Positions 39,776 to 48,699 of a stretch of DNA of 64,000 nucleotides are shown piece by piece (position 1 is the first letter of the stretch; every line of letters begins with the position of its first letter). Source of the stretch: Streptomyces camelliae (GTDB taxonomy: Bacteria; Actinomycetota; Actinomycetes; Streptomycetales; Streptomycetaceae). Below the pieces are notes generated by a model. That model was not told the DNA's origin and searched no databases. It saw only the letters and a program-made list of their open reading frames with translations. The stretch lies in the NCBI RefSeq assembly GCF_027625935.1, contig NZ_CP115300.1, forward strand, positions 1,178,001-1,242,000, given 5' to 3'. The position numbers and the translations under genes were made by a program.

Positions 39776-39905
39776 CTGCCGTCTTCTGTTGTCCCCGGGG
39801 TGCGGGCCGCATGTGGCTGGTCGCTCCCCCAAGTTCTCGGCTTCGCTCGAACAGGGGGACCCCCATCGCTGCGGAGCCGCACATCGATACAGCCCCGCGC
39901 CTCTG
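39776..39905. repeat. Intergenic repeat, copy 3, with embedded common Streptomyces element
   Basis: Flanking halves resemble copies 1 and 2 (GCCGCATGTGGCTGGTCGC and GGAGCCGCACATCGATACAG on the plus strand). Between them is a hairpin (CCCCCAAGTTCTCGGCTTCG, then CTCGAACAGGGGGACCCCC, 39826-39864) of a type often seen scattered in Streptomyces genomes. It lies between rhaI and the aldolase gene in the same operon and could lower downstream expression. Confidence 0.6.
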
Positions 39906-39940
39906 CCTGTCCCCCTCTCTTTTGAAAAGGAACCGTACTC

Positions 39941-41980
39941 ATGACCACCAACCCCGAAGTCGCCGCCCTCCTCGCCCGCTCCCATCGGCTCGGCTCCGAT
40001 CCCCGTAACACCAACTACGCCGGCGGCAACGCCTCCGCGAAAGGCGTCGAAACCGATCCGGTGACCGGTGGTGACGTCGAGCTGATGTGGGTCAAGGGAT
40101 CGGGCGGTGATCTCGGCACCCTCACCGAAGCAGGGCTCGCGGTGTTGCGGGTGGACCGGTTGCGGGCGCTCGTCGATGTGTATCCGGGGGTCGAGCGTGA
40201 GGACGAGATGGTCGCCGCGTTCGACTACTGTCTGCACGGCAAGGGCGGGGCGGCGCCGTCCATCGACACCGCCATGCACGGGCTGGTGGACGCCCCGCAC
40301 GTCGATCATCTGCATCCGGACTCCGGTATCGCGCTCGCCTGTGCGGCCGACGGGGAGAAGCTGACCGCCGAGTGTTTCGGGGACAGCGTGGTCTGGGTGC
40401 CGTGGCGGCGGCCCGGGTTCCAGCTGGGGCTCGACATCGCCGCGATCAAGAAGGAGCATCCCCAGGCCATCGGGTGTGTGCTCGGCGGGCACGGGATCAC
40501 TGCCTGGGGCGACAGCTCCGAGGAGTGCGAGCGCAATTCGCTGCACATCATCCGCACGGCCGAGGAGTTCCTCGCCGAGCGTGGCAGGGCGGAGCCCTTC
40601 GGGCCCGTCGTGGCGGGGTACGAGGCGCCGGCCGACGGCGAGCGGAGGGAGCGGGCGGCGGCACTCGCGCCGTATGTGCGGGCCCTCGCCTCCCAGGACC
40701 GGCCGCAGGTCGGTCACTTCGACGACTCCGATGTCGTCCTCGACTTCCTCGCCCGCGCCGAGCACCCCCGGCTCGCCGCGCTCGGCACCTCCTGTCCCGA
40801 TCACTTCCTGCGGACGAAGGTACGGCCGCTGGTGCTCGACCTGCCGGCGACCGCTCCCCTCGACGACGCCGTCGCCCGGCTGAAGGAGCTGCACGCCGCG
40901 TACCGGGAGGAGTACGCCGCCTACTACCAGCGGCACGCCACCGCCGGCTCCCCCGCCATGCGCGGTGCCGATCCGGCGATCGTGCTGATCCCCGGCGTGG
41001 GCATGTTCTCCTTCGGCAAGGACAAGCAGACCGCCCGCGTGGCCGGCGAGTTCTACGTCAACGCCATCAATGTGATGCGGGGCGCCGAGGCCGTTTCGAC
41101 GTACGCGCCCATCGAGGAGTCGGAGAAGTTCCGGATCGAGTACTGGGCGCTGGAGGAGGCCAAGCTTCAGCGGATGCCGAAGCCGAAGCCGCTGGCGACC
41201 CGCGTCGCGCTCGTCACCGGCGCCGGCAGCGGGATCGGCAAGGCGATCGCGCAGCGGCTCGTCGACGAGGGGGCGTGTGTCGTCGTCGCCGATCTGAACG
41301 GGGAGACCGCGGCGGCCGTCGCACAGGAGCTGGGCGGGGCCGACAAGGCCGTCGCCGTCACCGTGGACGTCACCGACGAGGAGCAGATCGCCGCCGCGTT
41401 CCGGGCGGCCGTGCTCGCGTTCGGCGGGGTCGACCTCGTCGTGAACAACGCCGGTGTCTCCATCTCCAAGCCGCTGCTGGAGACGTCCGTGAAGGACTGG
41501 GACCTCCAGCACGACATCATGGCCCGCGGGTCCTTCCTCGTGTCGCGCGAGGCGGCGCGGGTGATGATCGCGCAGGAGCTGGGCGGGGACATCGTCTACA
41601 TCGCGTCCAAGAACGCCGTGTTCGCCGGGCCCAACAACATCGCGTACTCCGCCACCAAGGCCGATCAGGCGCATCAAGTGCGCTTGCTGGCCGCCGAGTT
41701 GGGTGAGCACGGGATCCGGGTCAACGGGGTCAACCCCGACGGGGTGGTGCGCGGGTCCGGGATCTTCGCCGGCGGCTGGGGTGCGCAGCGGGCCGCGGTG
41801 TACGGGGTGCCGGAGGAGAAACTGGGCGAGTTCTACGCGCAGCGGACCATCCTCAAGCGGGAGGTCCTGCCCGAGCATGTCGCGGGCGCGGTGTTCGCGC
41901 TCACGGGCGGAGACCTCACGCACACCACCGGGCTGCACATCCCGGTCGACGCGGGTGTGGCGGCCGCTTTCCTGCGATGA
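39941..41980 (+). CDS. rhaEW: Bifunctional rhamnulose-1-phosphate aldolase / lactaldehyde dehydrogenase
   Basis: 679 residues. Residues 1 to about 415 form a class II aldolase/adducin-like domain (NTNYAGGNASAKG, VDHLHPDSGIALA with metal His residues, VLGGHGITAWG). Residues about 425-679 form a short-chain dehydrogenase: TGAGSGIGKAIA cofactor loop near 427, LVVNNAGVSIS, and catalytic YSATK near 568. The aldolase splits L-rhamnulose 1-phosphate to DHAP and L-lactaldehyde; the SDR half oxidises the latter, channelling it to L-lactate. The same fusion is known as RhaEW in Bacillus and in actinobacteria. The ATG has AAAGGA upstream. Its end overlaps rhaB by ATGA. Confidence 0.93.
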   Translation: MTTNPEVAALLARSHRLGSDPRNTNYAGGNASAKGVETDPVTGGDVELMWVKGSGGDLGTLTEAGLAVLRVDRLRALVDVYPGVEREDEMVAAFDYCLHGKGGAAPSIDTAMHGLVDAPHVDHLHPDSGIALACAADGEKLTAECFGDSVVWVPWRRPGFQLGLDIAAIKKEHPQAIGCVLGGHGITAWGDSSEECERNSLHIIRTAEEFLAERGRAEPFGPVVAGYEAPADGERRERAAALAPYVRALASQDRPQVGHFDDSDVVLDFLARAEHPRLAALGTSCPDHFLRTKVRPLVLDLPATAPLDDAVARLKELHAAYREEYAAYYQRHATAGSPAMRGADPAIVLIPGVGMFSFGKDKQTARVAGEFYVNAINVMRGAEAVSTYAPIEESEKFRIEYWALEEAKLQRMPKPKPLATRVALVTGAGSGIGKAIAQRLVDEGACVVVADLNGETAAAVAQELGGADKAVAVTVDVTDEEQIAAAFRAAVLAFGGVDLVVNNAGVSISKPLLETSVKDWDLQHDIMARGSFLVSREAARVMIAQELGGDIVYIASKNAVFAGPNNIAYSATKADQAHQVRLLAAELGEHGIRVNGVNPDGVVRGSGIFAGGWGAQRAAVYGVPEEKLGEFYAQRTILKREVLPEHVAGAVFALTGGDLTHTTGLHIPVDAGVAAAFLR

Positions 41981-43425
41981 GCGCGGGTGTGAAGTCGTAC
42001 GCCGCCGTCGATCTCGGCGCCTCCAGCGGGCGGGTGATGGTCGGCTCCCTGGGCCCGGACTCGGTGGAGCTGACCGAGGCGCACCGGTTCCCGAACCGGC
42101 CGGTGCGCGTCCCGGAGGGGCTGCGCTGGGACGTGCTCGCGCTGTACGGCGGTGTCCTGGACGGGCTGCGGGCGGCCGGGCAGGTGGATTCCGTCGGCAT
42201 CGACAGCTGGGCCGTCGACTACGGTCTGCTGGATGCCGACGGGGCCTTGCTGGGCAACCCGGTGCACTATCGCGACGCCCGTACCGAGGGGGTCGCCGAG
42301 AAGGTGTGGGCCACCGTGCCGGCCGAGGAGCTGTACGCCGCGACCGGCATCCAGTACGCGCCGTTCAACACCCTCTACCAGCTCACCGCCGCCCGGGCGT
42401 CGAAGCAACTGTCCTACGCAGAGCGGCTGTTGCTCATCCCCGATCTGCTGACGTACTGGCTGACCGGTGAGCAGGGCACGGAGCTGACCAACGCCTCCAC
42501 CACACAGCTGATCGATCCCCGGACCCGGACGTGGTCGCACGGCGTCGCCGAGCGGCTGGGCATCGACCTCGGGCTGTTCGCGCCGCTGCGGCAGCCAGGG
42601 GATCCGGCGGGGGTGCTGCGGCCGGAGGTGCTGGAGGAGACGGGGCTGACCGGGCCGGTACCGGTGACGGCCGTCGGCTCGCACGACACGGCCTCCGCGG
42701 TGGCGGCCGTGCCGGCGGCCGGTGAGCGATTCGCCTACATCTGCACCGGCACCTGGTCCCTGGCAGGGCTGGAGCTGACCGCTCCGGTGCTCACCGAGGA
42801 GAGCCGGGCCGCGAACTTCACCAATGAGCTGGGCCTGGACGGCACCGTCCGGTATCTGCGCAACATCATGGGGCTGTGGCTGCTCCAGGAGTGCCAACGC
42901 GCCTGGGACGAGCCCGACTTGGGGCTGCTGCTGCGCGAGGCGGGCACGGCGCCGGCGCTGCGCTCGGTGGTGGACGCCGGGGACGAGGCGTTCCTCGCGC
43001 CGGGCCGGATGCCGGAGCGGATCGCCGCGGCGTGCCGGGCGTCGGGACAACCGGTGCCCTCCTCGCGCGGTGAGATCACCCGGTGCATCCTCGACTCCCT
43101 CGCGCTCGCCCACCGTCGGGCCGTCGCGGACGCGCAGCGGCTGGCCGACCACCCGGTGGACGTGGTGTACATCGTCGGCGGCGGGACCCGCAACGCGCTG
43201 CTGTGCCAGCTGACGGCCGATGCCTGCGGGCTGCCCGTGGTGGCCGGGGCGACGGAGGCGGCGGCCCTCGGCAATGTCCTCGTGCAGGCCCGCGCCCACG
43301 GCCTGGCCGGGGATCTCGCCGCGATGCGCCGGCTGCTCACCCGGACCCAGCCGCTGACCCGGTACGCGCCGCGCGGCGACGAGGCCCGCTGGCGGGCGGC
43401 CGAGGCCCGGCTCGCCGCGCGGTGA
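41977..43425 (+). CDS. rhaB: Rhamnulokinase
   Basis: 482 residues, FGGY sugar-kinase fold: VDLGASSGRVMVGSL at the N-terminus (ATP-side loop), GIDSWAVDYGLLD, VGSHDTASAVAAVPA and CTGTWSLAGLEL in the middle, and IVGGGTRNALLCQLTADACG near 395. It phosphorylates L-rhamnulose at O1 with ATP. Its ATG overlaps the aldolase stop, so it is translationally coupled. The stop lies inside a 14-base tandem duplication (CGCCGCGCGGTGAG at 43413 and 43429). Confidence 0.93.
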   Translation: MSAGVKSYAAVDLGASSGRVMVGSLGPDSVELTEAHRFPNRPVRVPEGLRWDVLALYGGVLDGLRAAGQVDSVGIDSWAVDYGLLDADGALLGNPVHYRDARTEGVAEKVWATVPAEELYAATGIQYAPFNTLYQLTAARASKQLSYAERLLLIPDLLTYWLTGEQGTELTNASTTQLIDPRTRTWSHGVAERLGIDLGLFAPLRQPGDPAGVLRPEVLEETGLTGPVPVTAVGSHDTASAVAAVPAAGERFAYICTGTWSLAGLELTAPVLTEESRAANFTNELGLDGTVRYLRNIMGLWLLQECQRAWDEPDLGLLLREAGTAPALRSVVDAGDEAFLAPGRMPERIAAACRASGQPVPSSRGEITRCILDSLALAHRRAVADAQRLADHPVDVVYIVGGGTRNALLCQLTADACGLPVVAGATEAAALGNVLVQARAHGLAGDLAAMRRLLTRTQPLTRYAPRGDEARWRAAEARLAAR

Positions 43426-43513
43426 GAGCGCCGCGCGGTGAGTCGCCCCCTCCCCTCGGCGGTATGCGCCGACTACCCTGCACTCGTCCGATGACCGACC
43501 CCGAGGAGCCGCG

Positions 43514-44269
43514 ATGCGTGTCGCCCTGTTCCTGACCTGTGTCAACGACACGCTCTATCCGGACACCGGCCGGGCCGTGGTGAAACTGCTGACCAGGCTG
43601 GGCGTCGACGTCGACTTCCCGATGGCCCAGACGTGTTGCGGGCAGGCGCACTACAACACCGGGTACCGGCATGAGACGGAGCCGCTGGCCCGGCACTTCT
43701 CCGATGTCTTCGGCGGGTACGAGGCGATCGTGACCCCGTCCGGTTCGTGCGCGGCGATGGTGCGGGAGCTGTATCCCCGGATGGGCGAGCGGGCGCGCGC
43801 CGAGGGGCGCGGGGACTCACTGGCGCGGACGCTGGCGCCGGTGGTGCCGAAGACGTACGAGCTGACGGAGTTCCTGGTGGACGTGCTCGGCGTGACGGAT
43901 GTGGGGGCCTGGTTCCCGCACAAGGTCACCTACCATCCGACCTGTCACGGGCTGCGCGGTCTCGGTCTGGGCGACCGCCCGCGCCGGCTGCTGGAGGCGG
44001 TCAAGGGCCTTGAGCTGGTGGAGCTGCCGGGGGCCGAGGAGTGCTGCGGGTTCGGCGGCACCTTCGCGCTGAAGAACGCTGATGTCTCGGCCGCCATGGG
44101 CGCGGACAAGGTGCGCGCCGCCGAGTCGACGGGCGCGCAGGTGCTGTGCGCGGCCGACAACTCGTGTCTGATGCACATCGGCGGCACGATGAGCCGGCTG
44201 CGCACGGCCATGCGGCCGGTGCACATCGCGGAGATCCTGGCGAGCACGGAGGAGGAACCGGCCGTATGA
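43514..44269 (+). CDS. lutA: L-lactate oxidation iron-sulfur subunit LutA
   Basis: 251 residues with two cysteine-rich CCG domains (CVNDTLYPDTGR..., CCGQAHYNTGY near 40; TYHPTCHGLRGLG, ECCGFGGTFALKN near 175). This is the LutA/LldE/YkgE subunit of the flavin-independent L-lactate dehydrogenase complex, oxidising L-lactate to pyruvate. Placed next to the rhamnose genes, it would oxidise the L-lactate made from lactaldehyde. ATG 43514 follows GAGGAG. An 88-base gap from rhaB may hold its own weak promoter (TACCCT). Its stop overlaps lutB by ATGA. Confidence 0.9.
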   Translation: MRVALFLTCVNDTLYPDTGRAVVKLLTRLGVDVDFPMAQTCCGQAHYNTGYRHETEPLARHFSDVFGGYEAIVTPSGSCAAMVRELYPRMGERARAEGRGDSLARTLAPVVPKTYELTEFLVDVLGVTDVGAWFPHKVTYHPTCHGLRGLGLGDRPRRLLEAVKGLELVELPGAEECCGFGGTFALKNADVSAAMGADKVRAAESTGAQVLCAADNSCLMHIGGTMSRLRTAMRPVHIAEILASTEEEPAV

Positions 44270-45744
44270 GCGGGACGTTCGTCGGCATGCCGGCATTTCC
44301 CGAGGCGGCCCGGGAGGCCGTCGGCAACGCGACCCTGCGCGGTAATCTCCGGCACGCCACGCACACCATCCGTGCCAAGCGGGCCAGGGCGGTGGCCGAG
44401 CTGTCGGACTGGGCCGAGCTGCGGGAGGCGGGCCGGCGCATCAAGGACCACACGCTGCGCCATCTCGACCGGTATCTGGAGCAGTTGGAGGAGTCGGTCA
44501 CCGCGGCGGGCGGTACGGTCCACTGGGCGGCCGACGCCGAGGAGGCCAACCGGATCGTGACCGATCTGGTCCGGGCGACCGGTGAGTCGGAGGTCGTCAA
44601 GGTCAAGTCGATGGCCACCCAGGAGATCGGGCTCAACGAGGCCCTGGAGGCAGCGGGCATCCGGGCCTACGAGACCGATCTCGCCGAGCTGATCGTGCAG
44701 TTGGGCAAGGACCGGCCCTCGCACATCCTGGTCCCGGCCATCCACCGCAACCGGGGCGAGATCCGGGACATCTTCACCGAGGAGATGGGCACGTGGGGCC
44801 GGCCGGCCCCCGAGGGGCTGACCGACACGCCCGCCGAACTCGCCGAGGCCGCGCGGCTGCATCTGCGGGAGAAGTTCCTGCGGGCCAAGGTCGGCATCTC
44901 CGGCGCCAACTTCATGGTCGCCGAGACCGGCACGCTCGTGGTCGTGGAGTCCGAGGGGAACGGCCGGATGTGCCTGACCCTGCCCGAGACGCTGATCTCG
45001 GTCGTGGGCATCGAGAAGGTGGTGCCGTCCTGGCGGGACCTGGAGGTGTTCCTGCAGACGCTGCCCCGCTCCTCCACCGCCGAGCGCATGAACCCGTACA
45101 CCAGCATGTGGACCGGGACGACCGACGGCGACGGCCCGAGCACCTTCCATCTGGTGCTGCTCGACAACGGCCGCACCGACACCCTCGCCGACACCGTCGG
45201 CCGCCAGGCCCTGCGCTGCATCCGCTGCTCGGCCTGCCTGAACGTCTGCCCGGTCTACGAGCGCGCGGGCGGGCACGCCTACGGCTCGGTCTACCCGGGC
45301 CCGATCGGCGCCATCCTGAGTCCTCAACTGCGGGGCACGGCAAGCGAGATCGACGCCTCGCTGCCGTACGCGTCGAGTCTGTGCGGGGCCTGCTACGAGG
45401 TCTGTCCCGTCGCCATCGACATCCCGGAGGTGCTGGTACACCTGCGGGAGCGGGTGGCCGAGGGCGGTCCGGCGGTACGGCAGGGCAACCGGGTGCTGCT
45501 GAAACCGGCCAAGGGGCATGCGGCCGAGCGTGCGGCCGTACGGGCGGCCCGCTGGGCGCTGGCCCACCCCGCCGCCCTGCGCACCGGCCAGCGCCTCGCC
45601 TCCCGCACCCGCAGGCTGCATCCCCGCACCCTGCCGGGCCCGGGCCGGGCCTGGACCGGCACCCGGGATCTGCCGCCGGTGCCGGCCGAGCCCTTCCGGG
45701 ACTGGTGGCAGCGCACCCACGGCGGAAAGGACACTTCCAAGTGA
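44266..45744 (+). CDS. lutB: L-lactate oxidation iron-sulfur subunit LutB
   Basis: 492 residues. The N-terminal LUD-like domain (KSMATQEIGLNEALEAAG, then NFMVAETGTLVVVESEGNGR) is followed by two 4Fe-4S motifs: CIRCSACLNVCPVY near 320 and CGACYEVCPVAID near 370. Standard LutB/LldF layout and length. ATG 44266 is inside the lutA stop (ATGA), so the start is well fixed; the longer frame to 44146 is not used. Complex with LutA and LutC in the cytoplasm. Confidence 0.92.
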   Translation: MSGTFVGMPAFPEAAREAVGNATLRGNLRHATHTIRAKRARAVAELSDWAELREAGRRIKDHTLRHLDRYLEQLEESVTAAGGTVHWAADAEEANRIVTDLVRATGESEVVKVKSMATQEIGLNEALEAAGIRAYETDLAELIVQLGKDRPSHILVPAIHRNRGEIRDIFTEEMGTWGRPAPEGLTDTPAELAEAARLHLREKFLRAKVGISGANFMVAETGTLVVVESEGNGRMCLTLPETLISVVGIEKVVPSWRDLEVFLQTLPRSSTAERMNPYTSMWTGTTDGDGPSTFHLVLLDNGRTDTLADTVGRQALRCIRCSACLNVCPVYERAGGHAYGSVYPGPIGAILSPQLRGTASEIDASLPYASSLCGACYEVCPVAIDIPEVLVHLRERVAEGGPAVRQGNRVLLKPAKGHAAERAAVRAARWALAHPAALRTGQRLASRTRRLHPRTLPGPGRAWTGTRDLPPVPAEPFRDWWQRTHGGKDTSK

Positions 45745-46391
45745 GCAGCAGGGAACGGGTGCTGGGCCGGATCCGGCGGGCGCTCGCCGATGTGACACCG
45801 GACGGGCGGCCGTACGAGGAGGCCGTGGGTCGGGGCTATCTGCGCGAGCACGGACACCGTACGACCGAGGAGACGGTGGAGCTGCTGGCCGAGAACCTGG
45901 CGGACTACCGGGCGATCGTGCACCGCGCCGACGCCGACGACGTGCGGATGCTCGTCATGCGGCTGCTCGCCCGGCGTGGCTCGCAGGAGATGCTGGTGCC
46001 GCCCGGGCTGCCGCCGGACTGGCTGGCCGCCGCCGACCCGGTGTGGATCCACGACCGGGCGGCGAGCACGCCGCAGCAACTGGACCGGGTGGGCAGTGTG
46101 GTGACGGGGTGTGCGGTGGCGATCGCCGAGACCGGCACGATCGTCCTGGACGGCTCCCCCGACCAGGGCCGGCGCCGCATCTCGCTGATCCCGGACCACC
46201 ACATCTGTGTCGTACGCGTCCCCGACCAGGTCGTCTCCTCCGTGCCGCAGGCCCTCGAACGGCTCGATCCGACGCGCCCGTTGACGTGGATCTCTGGTCC
46301 GTCGGCCACCAGTGACATCGAGCTGGACCGGGTGGAGGGGGTGCACGGTCCGCGCACGCTGGAGGTGATCCTGGTCAGTGGGGCCGCATGA
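45741..46391 (+). CDS. lutC: L-lactate oxidation subunit LutC
   Basis: 216 residues of the LUD (DUF162) family: SSRERVLGRIRRALADV at the N-terminus and AIAETGTIVLDGSPDQGRRR, ISLIPDHHICVVRVPDQVVS as the conserved core. Slightly short relative to some homologues but complete. GTG 45741 overlaps the lutB stop (GTGA). It is the third subunit of the lactate-oxidising complex and probably the last gene of the rhamnose-lactate operon. Confidence 0.9.
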   Translation: MSSRERVLGRIRRALADVTPDGRPYEEAVGRGYLREHGHRTTEETVELLAENLADYRAIVHRADADDVRMLVMRLLARRGSQEMLVPPGLPPDWLAAADPVWIHDRAASTPQQLDRVGSVVTGCAVAIAETGTIVLDGSPDQGRRRISLIPDHHICVVRVPDQVVSSVPQALERLDPTRPLTWISGPSATSDIELDRVEGVHGPRTLEVILVSGAA

Positions 46392-46400
46392 CTTGATTAC

Positions 46401-46427
46401 GACAGCCATCAAAATTTGACAGCAATC
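46401..46427. promoter_or_regulatory. 10-bp direct repeats upstream of the third oxidoreductase
   Basis: GACAGCCATC (46401) and GACAGCAATC (46418), 17 bases apart and one mismatch, in an AT-rich island (CATCAAAATTTGACAG). TTGAT/ATCAA also forms an inverted repeat there. It probably holds the promoter and a regulator site. Confidence 0.4.
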
Positions 46428-46479
46428 GAACTTTCTCGCAGAGTGGTCCGTGATCACCGAGCGAGCAGGGGGAGTCGAG

Positions 46480-47472
46480 ATGGCGAAGACGGTGCGCTTC
46501 CACGAGGCCGGCGGGCCCGAGGTGCTGCGGCTGGAGGAACGGGAACCGGGTGAGCCGGGTCCCGGGGAGGTGCGCCTGCGCATCGAGGCGATCGGACTCA
46601 ACCGGGCGGAGGCCCTGTTCCGCCGGGACGTCTACATCGAGCCGGTGAAACGGTTTCCCGCGCGGCTGGGCAACGAGGCCTCCGGAGTGGTGGAGGCGCT
46701 CGGACCGGACGTGACCGGTCTCGACGTCGGCCAGGCCGTGAGCGTGCTGCCCAGCTTCTCCCCCAACGACTACGGGGTGTACGCCGAGCGGGCGCTGGTG
46801 CCGGCCGCCGCGCTCGTGCCCCGGCCGGACGGGGTGGACGCGGTCACCGGGGCCGCCGTGTGGATGCCGTACCTCACCGCGTACGGGGCGATGGCGGAGA
46901 CCGGCGGAATGCGGGCGGCGGACGTGGCGGTCGTGAACGCGGCCTCCAGCAGCCTCGGGCTGGCCGCGATCCAGACGGCGAACCGGCTCGGCGCCACGCC
47001 GATCGCCGTCACCCGGACCCGGGCCAAGCGGGAACGGCTGCTCGAAGCGGGCGCCGCGCAGGTGATCGTCTCCGACGAGGAGGACGTGACCGGCCGGGTG
47101 CGCGAGCTGACCGGCGGCCGGGGCGCCGAGTTCGTCCTCGACGCCGTGGCCGGACCGGGCGTGACGGAGCTGGCCCGGGCGGTGGCGGCCGACGGGACAC
47201 TGCTGCTGTGGGGCGCACAGAGCGGGCAGCCGACGCCGTATCCCGGGTTCGAACTGAACATGCCGGCGCTGAACATGCGGACGTTCACCATGCTGGAGAT
47301 CACCCGCGATCCCGCGCGGCTGCGGCGCGCGAAGGCGTTCATCACCGCCGGGCTGCGCACCGGCATGCTGCGGCCGGTCGTGGACCGGCTCTTCCCGCTC
47401 CAGGACATCGTGGCGGCCCACCGGTACCTGGAGTCGAACGAGCAGTTCGGCAAGATCGTCGTGACCGTCTGA
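46480..47472 (+). CDS. Zinc-free MDR quinone/alcohol oxidoreductase
   Basis: 330 residues. It opens MAKTVRFHEAGGPEVLRLEE and contains IEAIGLNRAEALFRRD, the cofactor segment VVNAASSSLGLAAIQTANRL near 155, and LTGGRGAEFVLDAVAGPGV near 215. Unlike the other two family members in this window, the nucleotide loop reads ASSSLGLAAI, without the usual GGVG, which suggests the same fold with a diverged phosphate loop. ATG 46480 has AGGGGGAG upstream and replaces the longer ATC/ATG option at 46450. The function is otherwise unknown. Confidence 0.85.
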   Translation: MAKTVRFHEAGGPEVLRLEEREPGEPGPGEVRLRIEAIGLNRAEALFRRDVYIEPVKRFPARLGNEASGVVEALGPDVTGLDVGQAVSVLPSFSPNDYGVYAERALVPAAALVPRPDGVDAVTGAAVWMPYLTAYGAMAETGGMRAADVAVVNAASSSLGLAAIQTANRLGATPIAVTRTRAKRERLLEAGAAQVIVSDEEDVTGRVRELTGGRGAEFVLDAVAGPGVTELARAVAADGTLLLWGAQSGQPTPYPGFELNMPALNMRTFTMLEITRDPARLRRAKAFITAGLRTGMLRPVVDRLFPLQDIVAAHRYLESNEQFGKIVVTV

Positions 47473-47536
47473 CGAGGCATGCCCCGTTCCGCCGCACCGG
47501 CGAGCACGGCTCGGACAGCGCCGTTAGCGTGGGGGA

Positions 47537-48691
47537 ATGATCCGGTTCGAGCAGGTCACCAAGCGGTATCCGGACGGTACGACGGCCGTGGACGACCTGT
47601 CCTTCGAGGTCGCCGAGGGCGAGCTGGTCACGCTCGTCGGGCCGTCCGGCTGCGGCAAGACGACGACCATGATGATGGTGAACCGGCTCATCGAACCGAC
47701 CTCCGGCCGGATCCTCGTCGGCGGCGAGGACATCGCCGGCGTCGACCCCGTGCGGCTGCGCCGCCGGATCGGCTATGTCATCCAGCAGGTGGGCCTCTTC
47801 CCGCACCGCACCGTCCTCGACAACACCGCGACGGTGCCCGCGCTGCTCGGCTGGCAGCGGGCCAGAGCCCGGGCGCGGGCGGCCGAGCTGCTCGAACTGG
47901 TCGGGCTCGACCCGACGACATACGGCCCGCGCTACCCCGAACAGCTGTCCGGCGGGCAGCGGCAGCGGGTCGGGGTGGCGCGGGCGCTCGCCGCGGATCC
48001 GCCGGTGCTGCTGATGGACGAGCCGTTCGGCGCGGTCGACCCGGTGGTGCGCGAGCAGTTGCAGGACGAGTTCCTGCGCATGCAGGCCGCGGTGCGCAAG
48101 ACGGTGCTGCTGGTCACCCACGACATCGAGGAGGCCGTCCGGCTCGGCGACCGGATCGCCGTGTACGGGCAGGGGCGCATCGAGCAGTTCGACACGCCCG
48201 GCGCGGTGCTGGGGGCACCCGCCACGCCGTACGTCGCCTCCTTCGTGGGCGCCGACCGGGGGCTGAAGCGGCTGTCGGTCACCGCGGTCGAGCCGGACGA
48301 TCTGGAACAGCCACCGGTGGCCCGGCCGGACGAGCCGGCCGACCGGGCCCGGGAGCGGCTGCGGGCCGAGGACGCACGCTGGGCGGTCGTCCTCGACCGC
48401 CAGGGCGACCTGCACGGCTGGGTCGGCATCGAGGCTCTGGCGGAGGGCGGCACGGTCGGGGACCACACCCACCGGATGACCGCGTGGGTGCCGGTCGGCG
48501 CGCCGCTGAAGCAGGCGTTCGGGGTGATGCTCCAGTACGACGCCGGGTGGGTCGCGGTCCTGGACGGCGCGCGTTTCCTCGGCGTGCTCACCCCGGCGAA
48601 GCTGCACGAGGCGCTGCGCCGCTCGGTGGACGCGGACGCGCGGGGGGTGGCGCGCGGACAGGTGCCGTTCGACTCGGTGTCGGACGCCTGA
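47537..48691 (+). CDS. opuCA: Osmoprotectant ABC transporter ATPase (OpuCA/ProV-like)
   Basis: 384 residues. Walker A GPSGCGKTT near 38, Q-loop QQVGLFPHRT, signature LSGGQRQRVGVARAL near 138, Walker B VLLMDEPFGAVD, H-loop LVTHDIEEA. A C-terminal region from about 250 to 365 contains two CBS-like repeats (WAVVLDRQGDLHGWVGIEAL and YDAGWVAVLDGARFLGVLTP), as in OpuA/OpuC proteins that sense ionic strength. It powers uptake of glycine betaine, choline or related solutes. Convergent with the rest of the transporter genes, which lie on the opposite strand starting at 50980. Confidence 0.85.
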   Translation: MIRFEQVTKRYPDGTTAVDDLSFEVAEGELVTLVGPSGCGKTTTMMMVNRLIEPTSGRILVGGEDIAGVDPVRLRRRIGYVIQQVGLFPHRTVLDNTATVPALLGWQRARARARAAELLELVGLDPTTYGPRYPEQLSGGQRQRVGVARALAADPPVLLMDEPFGAVDPVVREQLQDEFLRMQAAVRKTVLLVTHDIEEAVRLGDRIAVYGQGRIEQFDTPGAVLGAPATPYVASFVGADRGLKRLSVTAVEPDDLEQPPVARPDEPADRARERLRAEDARWAVVLDRQGDLHGWVGIEALAEGGTVGDHTHRMTAWVPVGAPLKQAFGVMLQYDAGWVAVLDGARFLGVLTPAKLHEALRRSVDADARGVARGQVPFDSVSDA

Positions 48692-48699
48692 TCCCGCGG

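Noticed and set aside
39497..41938. 813-codon minus-strand ORF
   Set aside because: It is antisense to rhaI and the aldolase gene; repeated His/Gly/Arg-rich sequence is typical of a shadow frame.
43413..43442. Tandem 14-base duplication at the end of rhaB
   Set aside because: Probably a small slippage event at the stop codon; no regulatory meaning is evident.
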